Shown here in pieces: positions 25,407 to 36,196 of a stretch of 64,000 nucleotides of DNA. This DNA comes from Blasia pusilla (taxonomy: Eukaryota > Marchantiophyta > Marchantiopsida > Blasiales). A model generated the notes under the pieces. That model had not been told where the DNA came from and did no database searches. It was given only the letters and a program-made list of their open reading frames with translations. The DNA lies in NCBI GenBank assembly GCA_050084515.1, contig CM114272.1, positions 10,106,001-10,170,000 of the forward strand, in the 5' to 3' direction. Position 1 is the first letter of the stretch. Every line of letters starts with the position of its first letter. The translations under genes were made by a program, and so were the position numbers.

Positions 25407-26780
25407 GTCATCTTCATACAAGGGGGAGCATGTAGAGGAGTGTGTTAGTGATCCACTGTACACATTGAGTGGTCCTACCAGTTGGGCGTACGAGATGGAC
25501 GACCGGGGTAGAGGACCGCGTAGGTTTTTGGGTGTTGTAGGCATTATAGAGCTACACGACTTCATTGCGGAGTTTAGGAGGAATTGGTGTGACTCACAAC
25601 AGGCTAGGAACTCTAGAGAGTTCAACCCATTTAGAGCGTGGAACGGTATGTTCCAACATTTAGAGGGGGCGCCCATGGACGATTCCCATGAGTTCTCCCA
25701 CATATATGCCCAAGAGATTGAAGCGTGGCGACTCTACTATGACCCACACTATGTGTCATGGACGAAGCCGTTTACAGATGAGGAGGAGGAGTTAGGAGAG
25801 GTTACTTCCTCTTCCACTAGTGATGTTTTAGGAGGGGTCACTTGCACTAGAGCAGTTGCACCATCTAGTCGGGTTTGTCCTAGGTTCAACCCCGTGGTTG
25901 AGTTCTTCGCAGAGTTGAGGGCGAACTACTAGGGGGTACGGACATAGAAGTTACGGAGCATCCATGACTTCCAGAGGCGCCGGGTGAGAGTTTGCTTGAG
26001 GCTTACACTCGCTTGCGCTGGTTGATCAACGTCACTCAGGGGGTGATAGAGGCTCGGGCTATCTACTTATGGTACGTGATGCTAGACCGGACCCTACGGA
26101 CATGGGTGCGGGAGGGGGTGCTTCTTATGAACACCTCCCCTATGTTGAGAGATGTTTTTAGGACCGCCGAGAACATTGAGCGCAACATGGCGGAGGAGAG
26201 CGTAGCCACCATGGATTCTTAGCGAGCGCAATCACGATTGTCTACACCATTAGTGCAGCAACGTGGACTCTGAGATAGGTCGACTGTGGCACCACGAGCT
26301 TAGGGAGGATACCGAGAGGCCATGCCACAGAGACTTGCGCCTTCATATGCGGCTTAGCAGCACTTGCCTATGATTACTTGTTGGTCATGTGGTGGAACCC
26401 ATCATCAACGTGATTGCACTCGTCAGGGTCATGGACGTGTGCCTCAGCATGGAGGAGGTGATGGTGCTGCACCAGGAGGTTATCAATGTGACTATTGTCA
26501 GAGGTATGGTCAGACATGTGCCAAGTGTTTTAGTTTACATCCTGAGTTATGTGCGGAGCGAGGGCCAGAGAGGGCACCAGAGCGAGATTTTAGATTGTGC
26601 ACCTAGTGGTCCTGTTGGGGGATGAGGATCTGGAGTTGCCCGATAGGGTGGTAGAGCTGCCCGTGGAGGAGGTAGAGTCCCACCACCTAGACGTGTCGAG
26701 GGAGATGCCAAGCATGAGGTTGGGATGGTTACTACTCAGATATAGCAGCTACATGAGCAGATTGCCGCTATGGCATTGAG
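25407..26780 (+). pseudogene. Ty3/gypsy gag remnant
   Basis: Homologue of the gag at 5.4-6.8 kb. It contains VVGIIELHDFIAEFRRNWC, WNGMFQHLEGAPMDD and IYAQEIEAWRLYY, stops at 25,930-25,932, then continues in another frame with LLEAYTRLRWLINVTQGVIE. The Cys-His knuckle is CWSCGGTHHQRDC at about 26,379 (C-x2-C-x3-H-x4-C). A second CDYCQRYGQTCAKC block follows. At least one frameshift and several stops make it non-functional. Confidence 0.8.
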
Positions 26781-26899
26781 GTTACCCGATGCCGGATCCG
26801 TGGCATCGACATCACATGGAGCAGCAAGAGATAAGGAGGATCCTGGTTGGATGTGCGGGGTTGCCCAGATGGAGGTCGCTGCAGTTGTGACGGATGGAG

Positions 26900-27820
26900 C
26901 AGCCGTAGAGTTGGATCTACAGCGAAGGGAAGCCAAGAAACACACCAGGCTTCCTCAATCTTTCACGTTGTCCGAGGTGATGAGGACTCCATCGATGGGT
27001 CTTGATCAGAGTTCTTGAGAGTTGGTGATGTTATTGGTGTGTAGGCACGGAGGAAAATGGGAGAAATGAGTGCAAAAACTCCTATTGTTGATGCTCAGGA
27101 GAAGCATGTGTCGAGTAAGATGTTGGGGGCGGCCATGATGGTGTACCGTGCTCCGCTATTTTCTGCTTCCGATGTCATGACACTGGGAGGTATGCCCGCC
27201 GAGGTATTTTGGTTGGCCGCTACGCTATGTGAGCGTGGAGTTGGAATTCTTGCATCACATTCAGAGGTGATTGCAGAGGAGGTGATGGACCTGCCCTTGG
27301 AGTTGATGCTCGGGCCGTCCACGTCAATTTCATGGCAGGTTGCGGGGTTAGGATGGCGCAGATGCTTGCTAGACCCGCGATAGAGCGTGCCATGGCTTCT
27401 CCTGGTGTTGTGTTGCTGAATAACTAGGGAGAGGTCTTCCAGTTGGTGAGTCATGTAGGTAGAGCTTTTAGTCCGCAGCGCGTCTTGTTGGATTGAGGAG
27501 CGCAACCCGTGATGTTGGGGAAAGCGTCATTTAGAGGATTGGCCTTGACGAGAGCCGATGTGGAGCATTGTCCATTTCGGATACATACATCCTTGGGTGG
27601 AGCGAGTACCACAAAGTATATTACCCGACATGAGGTCATGGTGAGGATTTTCTCGGGACATCCTACAGATGAGTGCATGGTGCGAGCCAAGGCGATAGTG
27701 ACTGATATAGAGTCCTACGATGTCTTGGTTGGTGGAGCAGTGTTATACCCGATGGGGTTTTCCCTGGAGTACTGGGAGGAGTCAACGTCCTACACACCAG
27801 GATGGTAGTCAGGGGATGGG
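26900..27820 (+). pseudogene. Gypsy protease region remnant
   Basis: Matches the minus-strand copy at 4.3-5.2 kb: MLGAAMMVYRAPLFSASDVM and EVFWLAATLCERGVG. The active-site segment reads VLLD-stop-GAQPVMLG, so the middle residue of the D-S/T-G triad is now a TGA codon (27,496-27,498). Downstream are SLGGASTTKYITRHEV and ESYDVLVGGAVLYPMGF. The frame then passes towards the methyltransferase. No functional protease can be made. Confidence 0.75.
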
Positions 27821-27856
27821 TGCCTTAGCTCATTACCCGTTAGATTCATAGGTGTA

Positions 27857-29159
27857 GTGATCGAGCGACGGCTAGGAGAGATGGCGACCTTAGCAACATT
27901 TAGCAATGCCATCACTTGGCCTAGTGATTTGATTGAGGGACATGTCCATGCAGAAGATACTCCAGTTCCTGACATTTCTATAGAGAGGAGTGTCATGGTA
28001 GCTGCATCAGTCCGTGGAAGAGAGGTGCCGCTTTGGGGCTCAACTGAGGAGCTTCGACACTTAGCCACTGAGCATGTGCAGACCGCGTGGAGCGTGACGT
28101 TTGCACCAGAGTGTGACGAGTCAGAGGAGCCCCAAGTAGGCAGGAGTGCTGCTATGATCCCTTTGGACACCATCTCGATTGTGTGGTGCATCCCAAAGAA
28201 GGGTGTTCGGGTGTTGGATCTCTTTGGAGGGACCAACACTGGGTTAGCTGCTATTTTGCAGGCAGGGGTGCATTAGGGTTTAGGGTTTAGGGTCAATACC
28301 TGTATGTGGAGATTGATGATGTTGCGAGGCGTGCTTCACTTCACCATGTGGCGCAGTTACACCTCCGTTTTCCCGACTTGTTGTCTGCATCCGCCATTAA
28401 GGGTTACCAAAGTTCCCGGACCGAGTGACATTTCATTGTCGGGGGCGCAAGACTTGGAGCGGGTAGGGCCCATAGACTTGGTCATTGTTGATTAGCCATG
28501 TTAGGGCCAGTCAAGTGTTGTACAAGGTAGTGGATTTGCTTACTCTCGGTCCATATTGTTTTGGGAGATGATGCATCTTGCGACACTTGCAAGAGCATCA
28601 GTCTTGTCCTCCAACATACATTTTGGAGAATGTACTGATTTTGGGCGATTCGAGGCCTCGTGTGGTGACAAGTGCACATCAAGTGCGCGCATGGATCGGC
28701 TCGGAGGTTTTTTTGGATGCGGCGACTGTGGGTTTACGAGCACATCGCCCGCGTCTTTGGTGGACCAACTTAATACCACACGGGGTGTTGCGAAGGGCAT
28801 ATGCGAGAGTGGAGCGCCCCTCCAATTTTTTGGTGAATTCTATATTGGATCCGGGCCGTCAATTACAGGCAATGAGGCACGATGATCGACCGCCGTTAAC
28901 TGTGGTGAACAGGATTGGCATGCTACGAGCAGCCTTTCCCACATTGGTGAGTTTTCCCGCTTCCTATGCATTCAAGGAGGACGGACCTGGCTTGGTTTGG
29001 GATGACCACATACAGATGTTGATGGAGCCTAACGCTGATGAGCGAGAGCTTATGATGGGATTCCCCATAGGAGTGACGGGAGTACCATCACAATCAGAGG
29101 CATCACGACATTATGTCTTGGATCAAGCGATAGACCTGAACTGCTTGACATGGATTTAA
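27857..29159 (+). pseudogene. DNMT3-like C5 cytosine methyltransferase domain of a gypsy element
   Basis: After a linker (TFSNAITWPSDLIEG), motif I reads GVRVLDLFGGTNTGLAAIL at about 28,198-28,254. In a shifted frame motif II is YVEIDD. Motif IV is GPIDLVIV followed by D-stop-PC-stop-G at about 28,470-28,505, so the catalytic Cys codon survives between two stop codons. After another shift come PTYILENV (motif VI, about 28,610), RAHRPRLWWTNL (motif VIII, like the AHRARYFWGNL of DNMT3) and ADERELMMGFPIGVTGVP. The domain closes with an SEASRHYVL block (motifs IX-X), ending at 29,159. The GFP-x4-T-x-V pattern and the motif VIII sequence favour DNMT3 over MET1, CMT or bacterial types. It sits between protease and RT in the polyprotein. 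At least two frameshifts, three stops and a telomere-repeat insertion kill it. Confidence 0.88.
28273..28292 (+). repeat. Interstitial telomeric repeat in the DNMT domain
   Basis: Nearly three units of the plant telomere repeat TTTAGGG interrupt the coding region just after motif I and supply a TAG stop (28,274-28,276). The flanking methyltransferase sequence resumes in another frame. Confidence 0.85.
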
Positions 29160-29185
29160 GCTTAGGAGTAGCTGAGTAACGTCGT

Positions 29186-29866
29186 TTGAGGATGCGACAA
29201 ATCATAAAAGTTGCGTTGGTGAGCCCCATGCATACCGAGACGGTTGAGGCAGTGGCTAGGGGCGAGATCCGAGGAGACCGACACACGAGGGGTGATTGTG
29301 AGAGACACCCTTGGACTTCTAGGGATGTTTTGCAGGTACGCCAGGAGATGGTAGCTACAACATCGAGCGTGGTTCAGGGTACTGCAAATGGAAATCCGAT
29401 TTTGCAGTTGGCTGTAGTGGAGCAGTCGAGTTTTGTTGTCCGAGACGGGGTTGCACTATAGCAACCACCGATACCCACGCCGGAGAGTCCTACCGTAGTC
29501 ATGATGGAGACTTGAGAGCCAGATATAGACCCTAAGTTGACAAGAGGAGAGTGGCGTCGGATACACTACTTCCTTAGGAGTTATGGGAGCTGTTTTGTAT
29601 TTAGTATGCAGGATTTGGGTACGTTGAAGGGTCTAGGGATCCGAATTGAGTTTTCGAGTGACACGCCGATCTTCTGATGATCCTACAAGTACAATGACAT
29701 GGAGAGGGCTCTGATTCAGAGTAGGATCCAAGACTTGGTTGGCGCATGACAAGTGGAGATGTCGCATGGAGAGTATGCATCTGTCACTGTCATGCCCGCT
29801 TAGAAGGATGTGCATAGCAATTGGACGGATAGGCGGATGTGTGGAGATTACTGACCTATCAATCGG
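29186..29866 (+). pseudogene. Linker and start of reverse transcriptase, truncated
   Basis: After the methyltransferase there is a linker, then a gypsy RT beginning: LGIRIEFSSDTPIF, DMERALIQSRIQDLVGA, VEMSHGEYASVTVMPA and DVHSNWTDRRMCGDY-stop-PINR. The sequence ends at the PINR motif and runs directly into LTR sequence at 29,871. The palm with the YxDD active site, RNase H and integrase are absent. Several internal stops. Confidence 0.8.
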
Positions 29867-29870
29867 CTAG

Positions 29871-30564
29871 GATAGATCGATGAGATCTAGTAGAGCGTCT
29901 TTGTGAGTAGTAGAGGACATGCTCAGTAGGTCGAGGATGACTTGTTGAGGCCCTGGGAAACTTGAGAGAGTAGATTTCTCCTTCATTTCGGCTCATTTAG
30001 AGCCATATTTAAGAACTTACTATTTTAGGTAAGTACCATTTTGAGTATATGATTGACTTTCTATTTTTTAAGTGGCCCTTGACCTCCTATATCATGTCAA
30101 GAGCCAAGGAGGTGACTTGGGAGCATAGGTTACCATGAGAGAGACCTTGAGAGCTCATTCTCTCTTTGTAGAACCTCATGGCATGAGGCGGCGGAGCTAT
30201 GGTCTTGCTTGCCTTGTGTGTAGCCCAAGCCTTTCATTAGGAGAGTGGGTTTGGTTTGACATTGAGAGAGACATGTGAGAGTGCACACATGTGAGAACTA
30301 TGGTGTTGTGAGAGAGATTGGATCTTATTTTACAAAGAGAGAATGAGTGAGTGAGAGAGCTTCATGGGGGAGCTCGCGGGTTGCTCGATGTGATAGTGCA
30401 CACATGTGAGAAATATGGTGTTGTGAGAGAGATTGGATCTTATTTTATTGGAGATATTTTGGTATTTCTTGTCTCGTTGTTTGGATGCCATGAGTTAGCA
30501 TGGGATCGTGCGTATTTTCGGTGACAGCAATGTATGTTGTGTGGCGATGTGTATGCGCACGACA
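29871..30564 (+). repeat. 3' LTR of the DNMT-carrying element
   Basis: Starts inside the LTR (GATAGATCGATGAG), lacking the first 15-18 bases, so the deletion that removed pol also clipped the LTR. It contains about 70 bp of leader-type sequence (CAAAGAGAGAATGAGTGAG...GCTCGATGT, about 30,330-30,389), followed by a repeat of the preceding 50 bp. The terminal module then ends in GCACGACA. Confidence 0.75.
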
Positions 30565-31440
30565 GACGTTTGCGGCAGTTATGCGGGTTTTGTGTGGTTT
30601 TCTAAACTTGCTACATAGATGCAATTCATTGTGCAAGACCTTAGGCCCCTCCGGAGTGGTTTGGGGAACTCATCGAAGAAGGAGAGATTTTCCGAAGTGA
30701 TAGTCGAGATGGGGATTCTTCGCACTCAAAAATCAAAAGAACAATCATGATAGGATGTTGGATAGGGTGGTGGCACGTAGTGTGGATCAAGCTCTCTAAT
30801 CTACAAACACACGTCAGGATACTCATCTAGAGGAGTGTCATTGCTATCGTCCTGTTAGTCATTCCCGTGGTAGATGTTCGAGTATGGAGGGATAGAGTGG
30901 CAAGGGGTGGCGGGGAGAGAGTAGAAGGTGCAAATCTTAGTGTTGAGGTGGTCGATCCATCTCCAATGGTATGGAGGCGTGCAAGATTTGGAGACTTAAG
31001 GAGTCTTCTGTTGGAGAATTCAAAGACCCCGACTATAGATGAGGTGAAGAAGTTATGTCGCCACATTTATAGTCAGATGTGTGAGTAGTACATGCCTATG
31101 ACAGACATTTGGAAAAATAAGACAGATGCATATTGTCAGATCCAAAACTTCATTATTGCAGAGTTCCGAAAGGACACCAATATCTCTTTGGAGGTGTTGG
31201 GTCATATGATAATAGGTATACCTCTGATCTTTGACATACAGTGACGTAGGCAACAACGGAGGTAGTGAGGTTGGCTCTAGAGGGAGCAAATGAGAGGGAG
31301 ATGTGGGTTTTGGAAATGCCAACACCCACGAATTAAGAAGTTACTTCATTGGCTAGAATTTTGTAACATGCGTTGGCCCCATCAGAGATCCATGTCGTTC
31401 AAGGATTGACAAGCAAAGGATGGTGGAGGTGCATCATATG
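30565..31440 (+). other. Right flank of element with unidentified open stretches
   Basis: Open stretches on + at 30,867-31,088 (ends HIYSQMCE, then stop) and further codons such as YMPMTDIWKNKTDAYCQIQN in the same direction suggest an eroded coding sequence, perhaps another element. I do not recognise the family. Stops are frequent. Confidence 0.3.
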
Positions 31441-31454
31441 TAGGGGATCCCAAT

Positions 31455-32315
31455 CCCCTATATACGTACTAGTCACATAAATAAAAGCAAGTAACTTCCC
31501 ATGACAGCCCAAACCTTCTTGCCTACCAAACTAAGTTAGTCAACATCAAGAAGGCCAATATGCAAAGGCTTCAACAAGGTACTATGGATTTTCTTTGATA
31601 TATAATATGTGGTCCACTCGATTCATATAATGGGTTGGAATTGCTCAAAAGTTTTCTAAAACGGGGTGAAATTGCTTCTAAGTTTTCTATAATGGGGTGC
31701 AGTTGCACTGAAATGAAATCCCATAAATCCTATTGGTTGATATATGGACAATGCAAGGGTACCTATCACTAACCCCCACGCCTTACCCAACTTTAAATTA
31801 CCCATCATTGATCCCAATGGACCTCTAACTCGATTCAACATATCTCAAATCCACTCCTAATTTGATTGCCCCCAAAAATTTTCCAAGGACATACGTAAAG
31901 ACCCAATTGACTAAAAATGAGAAGTCATAGGATGTTGGAGGTGTGCTTGAAAATGAAAGGGACGCTCTACCATAATCTACATACTAGTTGGAAGGTGCAA
32001 ATTTTGTTCACCGCCCCTCCTTTGTTTGACATGCGTCATTATACTTTTAAAATTACTTTTGGTCGCGTCAATTGGGGTATTGTAGAGAGTTTCTTAAAGG
32101 GAGTAACATGAATAATTAAACAGGAATCTATGCATGGGATTGTCCCTTATGGGTCCTTACTAGTAAAATTGATAATCTTGGTAAAATAAGATCCAAATGT
32201 GATGGGACCTTACTATTAAAATTGATAATCTTGGTAAAATAAGATTCAAATGTGCTTACTTATAACTCATGTGGAAAGGGGTCACATGTTAAGCATACCC
32301 TAAAGGAAGTTGTGA
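31455..32315. repeat. Dispersed repeat, copy A
   Basis: Homologous in the same orientation to 42,118-42,832. Shared landmarks are GTACTAGTCACATAAATAAA at the left, AATATGTGGTCCACTCGATT in the middle and CTCATGTGGAAAGGGGTCAC at the right. Copy A has an internal tandem duplication of about 55 bp (32,150-32,255, CTTACTATTAAAATTGATAA type). There is no coding sequence. Class unknown. Confidence 0.7.
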
Positions 32316-34437
32316 GGAGCCCTAAACAATGGGCGCCTAATGCCAGCCGGTAAGTATTTAGAATTTTCGATCCAACCAGAAAGTTCAAAAAAAATCTGAC
32401 CCAGATAATGCAATTTCCTTGTAAAAATTTGAAAAAACCAACAAGTCTTTGGTTATTTCTCAGAAAACTCGCGTCCCCTGCCCGAAACCCTAGAGCACCG
32501 TAGCACAATTCTACAAAGGATTCGAGGTATCTCAATCTCAATTAGACAACATTGGGACCAATGTATGGGGAGAACCGGGGTTACATGTAGAGCTAGAACA
32601 GAATTTGGAAATTGCCCATTCAATTTCTAAATTAGCGGCAAAAACCGAGGGTTCTACGTAGGTTCTCCTTAATGTTTGTATCTATGTAGCCGACCGGAAT
32701 GATAAAATTTACCGTTTAGAGTCAATTGTCCACAGGACCAAGTCATTACCAAATTTATTGTTGACCGACGTAAACTGGATCGTACACAAGAAAAACAGGA
32801 TGTAGTACTAAATAGACCGAACACACACTCATCGACTCGTGGGGTAACTTGTCACGTTACCGACGTGTGCTGCAAAAAGAACTATCGTTGAAGCCCACAA
32901 CATAGATGGCGTCATGGCAGAGAACCAACGGTAAAAGGTCGAGCTCCTCAAGCGAACGTACCAACCGAGGCCAGCGTGAAATCTCTGCAAGAAGAGAATA
33001 ATTACCTTCCAGTAGTCGGAATATTGACCGACCTATCCGAGGGTTCCAGGCGCGTCCTCCTTGCCATGTTGCAAGGCCCCCATACATGTAGGAATTATAA
33101 GATGCAGAGTCAGTTGAATTGCTCCAGCATGACGGTAGGTACCAGTAGACAGCTCCGTGACAGGACTGCCATGGAAGATCTTTCAGCGGGTCAAAGTATT
33201 GACCAGCCGTACGATTTCAAAACCCTGAGATGCGAGAGAGAGATCATTCTACATCCACAGCTATATATCAGACTGGCCTGGTGCATATCGAAGGCAGTAG
33301 CTCAAGGGCCTGAAGACGTCGACGCTGTAGATGTAATGGTTATTTCTTGTAAATCGAACCCAGCACTTAGTCGCAGACAGAGACGTCCAAGTATACGCGT
33401 GCCAATCCTACATGAAGATGTAACCGCCATGATCTTCTTGCGCTTGTGACAGTGGCACTCCTTAAGAGACAAGATTCACGAGAAAACTCCATACACCGGT
33501 ATATGCGATGCTACCCTCAGGTAACCTGGGTATTTCCATTTTATGACCGTCTTTTCCTGTGATGATTCAGAAGGCATACCTGGATAGCACGCAGAATGAC
33601 GACTGCAAACAAGGTCACAAATGCTCTTTCCAACTGGAAGGACAAAGTCGGCACATGGTCTGCAGATTCGTGCAACACCAATTCATCGATTACGTTTGAA
33701 ATAGCGTAGAAACAGAGAAGGTATATATAAATATGACCAGGTCCCCATCTGATAAGTGCCGCTCTGAATGGATAATAACCACTTTGTGTTGCAGGATGAG
33801 CCCGACTGGCTCACCAATACAGTGGAATCAACTAATACATCATCCTAGATTGACCTGGTAAAAATTGATCATTCGAGAATGATTCTCTAAACTGTACAAA
33901 GCTCTTACCTTACAAGCACAACCGATCAGAAAAGAAGGGAGCACCCAGCAAGAAGAAAGCTTGGTTGAGGCACTCCACGGAAAGGCTGCATAGGGGTTCA
34001 AGTTGCTGAAGGCAGGCCAAGTGGAACGTTTGGCCTTCTTTGACATCTAAATCGTTATATTCCCTCCTCTGTGCAAACAGACGAGGAACAAAGAGATTGC
34101 CCAGCAAGTGAATGTAGCTATTGTTGTGCTTCGAAAGGTTTAGGCTAAAAGACAAGTCACTTTCACGGAATGCTAGAGTACAGCACCTTTTTCCACACTA
34201 CCTTGCTGCGTACTACAGCTATCGCAATCATTTCACAGAAAAAAAAAACTTACAAGACCAACACCTCCAAGACTATGGACGACAAAAGTCATGTCTCTTC
34301 TATAGCAATTCCCATGTGTATGACAGATGCTTTGAGTCCAAAGTCATTATTGTTGACGAGAGATACAGGCTACTTGCACAATTGAGTTCAGCAGCTTTGA
34401 GTGGCCGTCTGATGCAGTGGCCAAACTTCCATCATAT
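32316..34437. other. RABA4 downstream region
   Basis: The right part should hold the RABA4 3' UTR (minus strand). A 157-aa open frame on + (32,976-33,449) overlaps a 76-aa frame on - (33,087-32,857). Neither resembles a protein family I know and neither has clear splice partners, so I do not call a gene. Confidence 0.35.
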
Positions 34438-36196
34438 CTAAGTAGAGCAGCATGTTTTTTTTTGTAGACCACTGTCTTGCTCTTGTCCTGGCACAACCAG
34501 CTTTGTACCCATCAGTGGAGCACTCCCATTAGTTTGCGACTTCTCATCTGCAATCAGGGCCTTCTTGCTCACGATCCTGTAAATTTCGGAGAGCACAGTG
34601 AAGAAAGCTGCCTCAACATTTGTAGAGTCCATGGCAGAAGTTTCAAGGAAAAAGAGTCCCTCCCGTTCGGCATACTCCTTGGCGTCTTCAGTTGGAACTT
34701 GTCTAAGCGCTCCCAGATCTGACTTGTTCCCTATCAACATTATAACAATATTGGCATCTGCATGTGCCTTCAATTCCTCGAGCCACCGGTGCACATGATC
34801 AAATGATTGCCGTTTCGTGATGTCATAAACCAGCATGGCCCCTACAGCTCCTCGGTAGTAGGCACTAGTTACAGCCCTATACCTGAGATAGACAAGATCA
34901 ATAGTCATCATGCTCTGCATTTGACTACTCATACCTCTAACTTAAAACAGTTCAAAAAAAAACTATCTATTCCACATTTGTTGAGCGAAGCTTTTATACC
35001 AGTCAGGATATCAACTAACACACCCATTCACAGTGGATGGAAGTCAGGGAGTAGTTCTTCTATGGAAGCTCTGAAATGGTCAATTTCTACTGAGATGAGA
35101 GATGTTTTGTAGCAGGAGAAGGCTAAATTTATTATTACGCCAAGTATCAGTCTTTCTAAAATATGAGGTATCCATCCTCGTACATGGAACACGGACAAGA
35201 TGGACTGTGCCACTTTATCATCGCACAAGTGTACTATGGAGTTTGCTTGGGCTTTCTTGCTAGGCAATTAAGGTTGATTGTAGACCTGTACATTTGATGT
35301 TCGTAGTTAGGGCAGGATGGTGAATCCAATGAATTTTTTTCTCCAAGAATTTCCACCTGATGAGAGATTGTATAAAAACATCACAACCTTAGGTGATGCA
35401 GGGCTTCTTAATTGAACTTCTATGTCGGTATCATGAGTAGTTCGTAAAGCCCTGGCCCAGATGTAGGACTGCAAAGACTCCTAGCTCTCTTGGTAACCTA
35501 GTAATCATGACAACTGCACCAGCCCACCCAAAAGCCCCCACACAATGCTAGAATAACTTCAGGCAGTTTACGCGAGGAATGTCCATTGTAGATCGATATG
35601 TTGGGCGTCTTTAAGGTTAACACTAGATGGAGAAAACAATCGTTTGGAAATTTTCCAGTTGCAGTTTATCTGATAATGTTTCAGTCAGTCTTACCGCATA
35701 AAATTCTCAAAGCTGGATTACGACCATTTAGGCTAATGCCAGGTCGACCCCGGAGAACCCCTACCTTATCGGCCGCCACACCCTTCAAGCAAGCGGAACT
35801 CAAATACGTTTGCTTCGAGTCATTTGGAGCAAGTTGATAGGTTGGAAACCAGTTCAAAGCGTGCCACTAGCCAAACTAAAAAAATGCATGCAGCTTGGAT
35901 ATTAACTCATTCAATCTCGAACAAAAAGAAACTCCCCGAGGGTCTTAAACGCCGACGTATACATACCTCTCCTGACCAGCTGTATCCCAAATTTGAGCTT
36001 TGATTGTCTTCTGCTGAACGACAATAGTTCGAGTTTGGAACTCCACACCAATGGTGGCCTTCGACTCTAGACTGAATTCATTCCGAGAAAATCGCGCAAG
36101 CAGCTGTGACTTCCCTACTGCAGAGTCTCCAATCAGAACCACCTTAAAAACGTAGTCTATTTTGTGATCGTAGTCTCCGAATCCATTAGACATCAT
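34438..36196 (-). CDS. RABA4: Rab GTPase, RABA4 type (Rab11-like)
   Basis: Rab11-type GTPase of the plant RABA4 group, which directs trans-Golgi-derived vesicles to growing cell surfaces (tip growth, cell-wall delivery). Two exons on the minus strand, 36,196-35,967 and 34,882-34,438, are joined across a 1,084-nt GT-AG intron within the Arg codon of GQE-R-YRAVTS. The product is 224 aa, normal length. P-loop GDSAVGKS at 23-30, switch I with [17 protein letters not shown] at 70-76, NKSD at 129-132, ETSA at 157-160. The RabA-typical [16 protein letters not shown] block is intact. The C-terminus KKTCCST carries the double Cys for geranylgeranylation. RABA4 assignment rests on [20 protein letters not shown]. 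The start could be either of two adjacent ATGs (36,196 or 36,193). The intron is GT-rich and free of transposon pieces. Confidence 0.95.

Larger units (their letters stand above)
23019..30564 (+). mobile_element. Rearranged Ty3/gypsy element with a DNMT3-like domain
   Basis: A 7.5-kb unit. LTR sequence starts with TGTCACG at 23,019 and ends with GCACGACA at 30,564. It is flanked by GACG at 23,015-23,018 and 30,565-30,568 (AGACG if the terminal A is shared), which looks like a target-site duplication. In order: 5' LTR part, long leader, Gag, protease, DNMT3-like methyltransferase, the first part of RT, then a direct jump into the 3' LTR. Most of RT and all of RNase H and integrase are missing. 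An inverted piece of pol sits between leader and gag. Every coding part has stops or frameshifts, so the element is not autonomous. Confidence 0.8.

Noticed and set aside
27857-29159. Methyltransferase as a stand-alone host DNMT gene
   Set aside because: It is in the same orientation and order as gag, protease and RT inside an LTR-bounded unit, and its linker continues from the protease region, so it belongs to the element.
32976-33449. 157-aa plus-strand frame as a gene
   Set aside because: Length is notable, but no domain, no conserved start context and an overlapping minus frame of similar quality; kept only as a remark.
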